From positions 1-9,005 of the forward strand of contig UREK01000050.1 of assembly GCA_900546845.1 (NCBI GenBank): a DNA stretch of 9,005 nt. The letters run 5' to 3'. The position numbers and the translations under genes were made by a program. The DNA comes from an uncultured Eubacteriales bacterium (lineage in GTDB: Bacteria > Bacillota > Clostridia > Christensenellales > CAG-138). The notes beneath the pieces are model-generated. The model was given only the letters and a program-made list of their open reading frames with translations, had not been told where the DNA came from and did not search any database. Each line of letters begins with the position of its first letter. Position 1 is the stretch's first letter. Positions 6,421-9,005 of the stretch are shown in pieces.

Positions 6421-6578
6421 GGGGCGCTCGTCGAGCGCCCCGCCAGACCAACGGCACCCCCCTTTGGGGGGGCCGCAGCCCCCGGAGGGTTTAATCGGTT
6501 CCGGCGACATGTGCGCCGGAACCGTAAAGCCTTGCGCAGCAAGGCTTTCTTTACACGGAGCGCTCACCGAGCGCCCCG
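6421..6578. repeat. Cluster of five hairpins (includes family A repeat copy 2)
   Basis: Five palindromes follow one another. They are GGGGCGCTCG/CGAGCGCCCC (6421-6441, perfect), CCCCCC/GGGGGG around a TTT loop (6457-6471), CGGTTCCGGCG/CGCCGGAACCG (6496-6524, perfect 11 bp), AAAGCCTTGC/GCAAGGCTTT (6526-6548) and CGGAGCGCTC/GAGCGCCCCG (6556-6578, one mismatch). The first and last are related, so the cluster is bounded by similar inverted sequences. The fourth with its right flank is the inverted copy of 32-70. The first starts 4 nt after the pyrG stop and may help end that message, but it has no U-tract. Confidence 0.6.
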
Positions 6579-6604
6579 TTGCGTTAGCCTTATGGAGTTT
6601 TGCG

Positions 6605-7192
6605 TTATGCTTCGGGCGTAAGCACGATGGCCGCAACGCTTGCGTCGAACGCATCCATCCAATCACTTCCCGGCATCTGCGCAAGTGCGATCGTGCAGGA
6701 GGAAGCCCCGGCATTGATCACATACTGCGCGGTGACGATTTCGATCCCGGAGACGGTGTAATGGAACACGGTATGCAGCGCGCTCTGCCCGGCGATCTCC
6801 GTGTACTCCAGCAGATCCATCTCGATGGAGACGGTTTCGTTGAACGCCTGGGTCAGGGATTGGTCGAGCGCCGCCTTCAGCATGTCGCTGGTGTAAAGCT
6901 GCATTGTGAGCGCAGGATCCGAAGCGGTGACGACGAGGTTGATGTTGGAGGCGTCGTTCGGGTAATCCGGCGCATAGTAAAGGTTCTCGTTGGTGCTGTC
7001 CACGGTGAAGCCTTCCGGCGCCGTGTACTGGAACTGGTAGCTTGCGGTGTCCGCTGTGGCTTCTGGCGTGGGCGCCATGGTGGCTTCCGGCGTGGGTTCA
7101 AGCGTAGGTTCCACGGCGGGCGCCGCAGGCGTGCAGGCAAACGCGCAGGCGGCAAGCGCCAGCGCAAGCATCGACAGGATAAAGCGTTTCAT
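6605..7192 (-). CDS. Secreted lipoprotein, possibly PsbP/DUF1795-like
   Basis: The product has 195 residues. The signal peptide MKRFILSMLALALAAC carries the lipobox LAAC (Cys16 likely lipidated; an alternative Cys20 follows AFA). A Pro/Thr/Glu-rich spacer spans about 21-49. A single compact domain (about 51-193) begins YQFQYTAPEGFTVDS and ends in SDWMDAFDASVAAIV. The plan of a 'PEGF' opening, a central GQSALHTVFHYTVSG strand pair and a closing 'SDW..AF..S..SI'-like helix recalls the PsbP/DUF1795 fold of Firmicutes lipoproteins. That assignment is from pattern memory only. The start ATG at 7192 follows GGGGG at 8 nt. It is convergent with pyrG and divergent from the tadA unit. Confidence 0.8.
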   Translation of the reverse strand: MKRFILSMLALALAACAFACTPAAPAVEPTLEPTPEATMAPTPEATADTASYQFQYTAPEGFTVDSTNENLYYAPDYPNDASNINLVVTASDPALTMQLYTSDMLKAALDQSLTQAFNETVSIEMDLLEYTEIAGQSALHTVFHYTVSGIEIVTAQYVINAGASSCTIALAQMPGSDWMDAFDASVAAIVLTPEA

Positions 7193-7405
7193 TTTTGGTA
7201 CCCCCAAATAAAATTTTCTATATGAAAGCCGCTGCGCTGCGCCGCCCGGTCCGGCCCGCCGCGCCTCTTGCGCTTCGAGCGCCGGGGCGAGCACGGTTCC
7301 GGCGAAGATCAGCGCCGCGCCGCAGGCCGGGCGGCCTTGCCCTTTTCCAATGCATGGCCCATAAGGCCCAGGCGGCGAAAACCCGCCTTCAGCCAAACGG
7401 AATGT

Positions 7406-7434
7406 ATCATACCACAAAGAGAGGCGTTTGGGAA
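7406..7434 (-). promoter_or_regulatory. Possible promoter of the 6605-7192 lipoprotein
   Basis: On the minus strand TTCCCA (7434-7429) and TATGAT (7411-7406) are 17 nt apart, with TGG just before the -10 (extended -10). The RNA would have a 5' leader of about 207 nt, GC-rich in 7220-7400, in which I see no recognised riboswitch. A nearer AT-rich patch at 7196-7225 lacks a -35. Confidence 0.45.
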
Positions 7435-7438
7435 GCCC

Positions 7439-7467
7439 TTCCGCTCAGATGCGTGGGATGGTATAAT
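7439..7467 (+). promoter_or_regulatory. Promoter of the tadA unit
   Basis: TATAAT at 7462-7467 is preceded by TGG (extended -10) and, 17 nt upstream, by the weak -35 TTCCGC (7439-7444). It lies back-to-back with the minus-strand promoter at 7406-7434. AAGGAG follows at 7492-7497, 11 nt before the ATG at 7509. Confidence 0.6.
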
Positions 7468-7508
7468 GCTGTGAGGGAACAAACGATTTTGAAGGAGAAA
7501 CCATCTGT

Positions 7509-7634
7509 ATGCGCTATGATCTCATCGTGTTGGGCGGCGTCACCGGCGCGTGGGCGCGAACCAGCATTTGTGTAGGCGGCAAGGACGTGCTTGCGCACAC
7601 GGCCTGCTGCGCGGCGGGATGGCAGGCGGAATGA
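7509..7634 (+). pseudogene. 41-codon ORF, likely remnant of an FAD-dependent oxidoreductase N-terminus
   Basis: The frame starts MRYDLIVLGGVTGAWARTS. This is close to the beta-strand plus GGGxxG opening of Rossmann-type FAD oxidoreductases (MxYDxIVxGGGxxGxxAA), but one Gly is missing and the following helix is shortened. It then reads CVGGKDVLAH, like the second strand. After that the family's LLGGMAGG signature appears in another frame (GLLRGGMAGGM, encoded just before 7634), which is also the tadA frame. So the parts of an FAD-binding N-terminus are in order but deleted and frameshifted. Promoter and ribosome site remain intact. Its stop TGA (7632-7634) overlaps the tadA ATG (7631-7633) as ATGA, so translating it may now serve to couple into tadA. 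It could instead simply be a leader ORF. Confidence 0.45.
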
Positions 7635-8077
7635 AGGACGCGGATTATATGCGCGCCGCGCTTTCTGAGGCGCGGCTTGCTGCCGCGGAGGGGGAGGTGC
7701 CCGTCGGCGCGGTGCTTCTGCGCGGCGGCGCGGTCATTGCGCAGGCACACAACCGCGTGGAGCAGCTTGGCGACCCGACCGCGCATGCGGAGCTGCTCTG
7801 CCTGCGTGCGGCGGCTGCAGCGGAGGGCGCATGGCGCATGGAGGACTGCACGCTTTATGTTACCCTGGAGCCCTGCGCCATGTGCGCGGGCGCGCTTGTG
7901 AACGCGCGCCTGGGCCGTTTGGTGTTTGGGGCGTTCGAGCCGCGCACAGGCTGCTGCGGCAGCGTGTGCGACCTGTTGGATCATGCCTTTTTGCACACGG
8001 TTCCCGCTGTCGGCGGCGTGCTGGAGGAGGAATGCGCCGCGGTGCTGCAAACCTTTTTTGAAAGGAAGCGGGGGTAA
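7631..8077 (+). CDS. tadA: tRNA-specific adenosine deaminase
   Basis: The product has 148 residues, normal for the family. It deaminates adenosine 34 to inosine in the anticodon of tRNA-Arg(ACG) so that one tRNA reads several codons. The zinc and catalytic motifs of the cytidine/deoxycytidylate deaminase fold are present: His52 and Glu54 in HAE, and Cys82 and Cys85 in PCAMC. VPVGAVL (24-30), Asn41 and GAFEPRTGCCGS (100-111) also match TadA. The ATG at 7631 overlaps the stop of the upstream 41-codon ORF and has only a poor ribosome site of its own (AGGCGG directly abutting), so translational coupling is likely. In many Firmicutes tadA is followed by the SRP RNA gene and dnaX; here it faces the structured repeats at 8154-8852 instead. 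Confidence 0.95.
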   Translation: MKDADYMRAALSEARLAAAEGEVPVGAVLLRGGAVIAQAHNRVEQLGDPTAHAELLCLRAAAAAEGAWRMEDCTLYVTLEPCAMCAGALVNARLGRLVFGAFEPRTGCCGSVCDLLDHAFLHTVPAVGGVLEEECAAVLQTFFERKRG

Positions 8078-8153
8078 GGCCGAGCGCGCTTGCACGATGC
8101 AGCAGGACTATCTCGGATTATACCGCGGCCTCACGAAGCGCCGGGAAGCACGG

Positions 8154-8197
8154 CCAAAATAGGCGATACCGGCCGGGTAAACACTGCGGCCGGTATC
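8154..8197 (-). terminator. 3' hairpin of RNA copy 1
   Basis: In the minus-strand RNA a perfect 11-bp stem GATACCGGCCG/CGGCCGGTATC (8197-8187 with 8175-8165) is followed by GCCTATTTTGG. Both stem and tail are conserved in copy 2, which suggests a real 3' end. The U-run starts 4 nt late and is short, so the terminator is only moderate. It also lies 77 nt beyond the tadA stop, and on the plus strand could serve as a hairpin at the tadA 3' end. Confidence 0.55.
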
Positions 8198-8500
8198 TGA
8201 AAATTGCAGAAAGCAATTTTCAAAACGGGGCCCTTCCTGGGAGGGAGTCGGACGAACCCCGAAGGATAATCTCCTAAAATCTCCTTAAGAAAAAACATGA
8301 AGATCGCATCCTATGCCAATCGTTCTCGCCTGCTTTGCTTTACCGGTCACCCCCCTCCTTCCTCAACTCAGCGCCTCTATTGTGAACCCGCTTGCACGGT
8401 GGCGTTTTCCGTTTCGTTGAACATAGAATACTCCCAAAATATGGCGCGCGTAGGAACGAAGCATGAATGATTTGTTGTGCTTTTATGAATAAATTTGCAA
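8154..8500 (-). ncRNA. Candidate structured RNA, copy 1 (downstream copy)
   Basis: This is a diverged copy of 8526-8852. Blocks identical between the two include 21 nt at 8374-8394, 15 nt at 8453-8467, about 14 nt at 8406-8419 and about 21 nt at 8154-8174. Reading the minus strand, possible helices are an outer TTCTAT/ATAGA, a CCGT-GCAA-GCGG tetraloop hairpin, TTGAGGAA (8366-8359) with TTTCTTAA (8292-8285), CGGGG/CCCCG (8261-8257 with 8230-8226), a 9-bp hairpin at 8199-8221 and the end hairpin at 8165-8197. Two of these use G-U pairs that would be A-C mismatches if the plus strand were transcribed. No credible protein is encoded, and I cannot place it in a known RNA family. I found no clear sigma-A promoter. 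Confidence 0.5.
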
Positions 8501-8525
8501 TGCCGCACGCTCTGCGCAGCCCGCC

Positions 8526-8567
8526 CCAAAATAGGCGATACCGGCCAGGAAATCCGCAGCCGGTATC
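8526..8567 (-). terminator. 3' hairpin of RNA copy 2
   Basis: In the minus-strand RNA GATACCGGC/GCCGGTATC (8567-8559 with 8545-8537; 13-nt loop) is followed by the same GCCTATTTTGG tail as copy 1. The tail lies outside the stem yet is identical in both copies. On the plus strand the same hairpin is followed by TTTT (8568-8571), so it could also stop plus-strand transcription. Confidence 0.55.
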
Positions 8568-8852
8568 TTTTGCAGGAAGGTTTTCAAAAACCGGAGCCCT
8601 GTTCGGGGGAGAATCTGGCTCCGAAGGAGTAAACTCCTTTTAAGGAAAAATCATAATCATTCGTCAATCGTTTTTGTTGATCGGGCGTTTGTCGATGGCA
8701 GGCCTCCTTCCTTAACTCAAAAGCACCTCTATTGTGAACCCGCTTGTGCGGCGGCGCTTTCCGTTTCGTTGCATATAGAATACCTGCAAAATGTGGCATG
8801 GGTTGGAACGAAGCATGAAGGTTTTGTTTATATTGTATGAACAGAATTGGAA
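8526..8852 (-). ncRNA. Candidate structured RNA, copy 2 (upstream copy)
   Basis: Same arrangement as 8154-8500, with compensatory changes. The helix CGGAGCC (8623-8617)/GGCTCCG (8598-8592) replaces CGGGG/CCCCG. TTAAGGAA (8715-8708)/TTCCTTAA (8647-8640) is fully Watson-Crick where copy 1 has wobbles. CCGC-ACAA-GCGG replaces CCGT-GCAA-GCGG. AAGGAG-TTTA-CTCCTT (8639-8624) matches a shorter hairpin in copy 1. The loop region 8648-8705 is poorly conserved between copies. Similarity continues without gaps from 8805 up to 8852 against 8453-8500, so any promoter should lie in or above that stretch; none stands out. A 132-codon frame crosses it, but its sequence is dominated by repeat-derived residues. 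Confidence 0.5.
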
Positions 8853-8859
8853 GATGAGC

Positions 8860-8982
8860 AGAGGGACGGCAACGCCGTTCCTCCCAGCTTGTTGAAAAAG
8901 GCTCTCCGGGATTGTCAAGGGCCGCAGCCCTTGACTTTTGATCGCGGGCGGCGACCCAAGGTGAATTGCCGCATAGCGGCAA
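8860..8982 (+). repeat. Dispersed hairpin repeat, family B (copy 2)
   Basis: Positions 8905-8938 are identical to the reverse complement of 105-138, and looser similarity runs from about 8860 to 8952. It includes the hairpin GTCAAGGGC/GCCCTTGAC (8914-8935) and a small ACGGC-AAC-GCCGT hairpin around 8865-8877. A further hairpin, TTGCCGC-ATA-GCGGCAA (8966-8982), follows and may belong to the same element. From there to the window end I see no gene. Confidence 0.7.
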
Positions 8983-9005
8983 GAGAAGGTCCCCTGGGGG
9001 ATGTG

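Noticed and set aside
8097..8162. 21-codon ORF starting MQQDYLGLYRG after tadA
   Set aside because: It has no ribosome site, and its end lies inside the conserved border of RNA copy 1. Nothing supports translation.
8285..8394. Lysine riboswitch, suggested by ATAGAGGCGC/ATAGAGGTGC followed by GAGTT on the minus strand
   Set aside because: Only the first conserved stretch is similar. The GCCGAAG core and the rest of the five-helix aptamer are missing, and no gene follows for it to control.
8592..8660. Glycine riboswitch-like string CTCCGAAGGAGTAAACTCC on the plus strand
   Set aside because: The aptamer's second signature (CTCAGGCAAAAGGAC-like) is absent, the segment is a simple hairpin, and the wobble pairs point to the minus strand as the RNA.
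8584..8982. 132-codon minus-strand open frame across the RNA copy 2 and the family B repeat
   Set aside because: Its N-terminal part translates the dispersed hairpin repeat and the rest the structured repeat. The frame is not kept open in copy 1, and no ribosome site precedes it.

Overview
The window looks like the chromosome of a GC-rich member of the Clostridia (Bacillota), most likely gut-associated. This rests on four things: a pyrG leader of the Firmicutes CTP-sensing type, a membrane-anchored XRE-family regulator, lipoproteins and a sortase with Pro/Thr linkers, and intergenic hairpin repeats of the kind common in Oscillospirales/Christensenellales-like genomes. The taxonomic call is inference; there is no rRNA or other direct marker here.

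Layout. Positions 1-190 hold dispersed hairpin repeats. Positions 296-694 (+) encode a small three-helix membrane protein with one CxxC. Positions 695-1078 hold a bidirectional terminator, a possible decayed TPR-protein fragment on the minus strand and a second terminator. A sortase-like protein (1079-1789, -) and a lipoprotein (1936-2727, +) are transcribed divergently from back-to-back promoters between 1821 and 1899. A MITE-like element built from two inverted halves fills 2809-2999. A transmembrane XRE-family regulator (3210-4637, +) precedes pyrG (4773-6416, +), which has its own promoter, a GGGC transcription start and a leader terminator. A cluster of five hairpins (6421-6578) separates pyrG from a convergent lipoprotein (6605-7192, -). 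Another divergent promoter pair (7406-7467) serves that lipoprotein and a 41-codon ORF overlapping tadA (7631-8077, +). The ORF looks like the wreck of an FAD-dependent oxidoreductase N-terminus.

The most novel part is 8154-8852. Here two diverged copies of a roughly 330-350 nt sequence lie in tandem, with no credible protein gene. Read on the minus strand, each copy ends in a strong hairpin followed by a short U-rich tail. Differences between the copies fall as compensatory or wobble changes in several helices, and the wobble pairs form only in the minus-strand RNA. I read them as two tandem orphan structured RNA genes that I cannot assign to a known family. The window closes with an inverted copy of the repeat found near its start; a 34-nt core is identical.

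Working together: pyrG (CTP synthesis, feedback-attenuated by CTP) and tadA (inosine at the tRNA wobble position) are housekeeping genes. The sortase, the two lipoproteins, the zinc-finger-like membrane protein and the membrane-bound regulator form a loose cell-envelope theme but not an obvious single operon.
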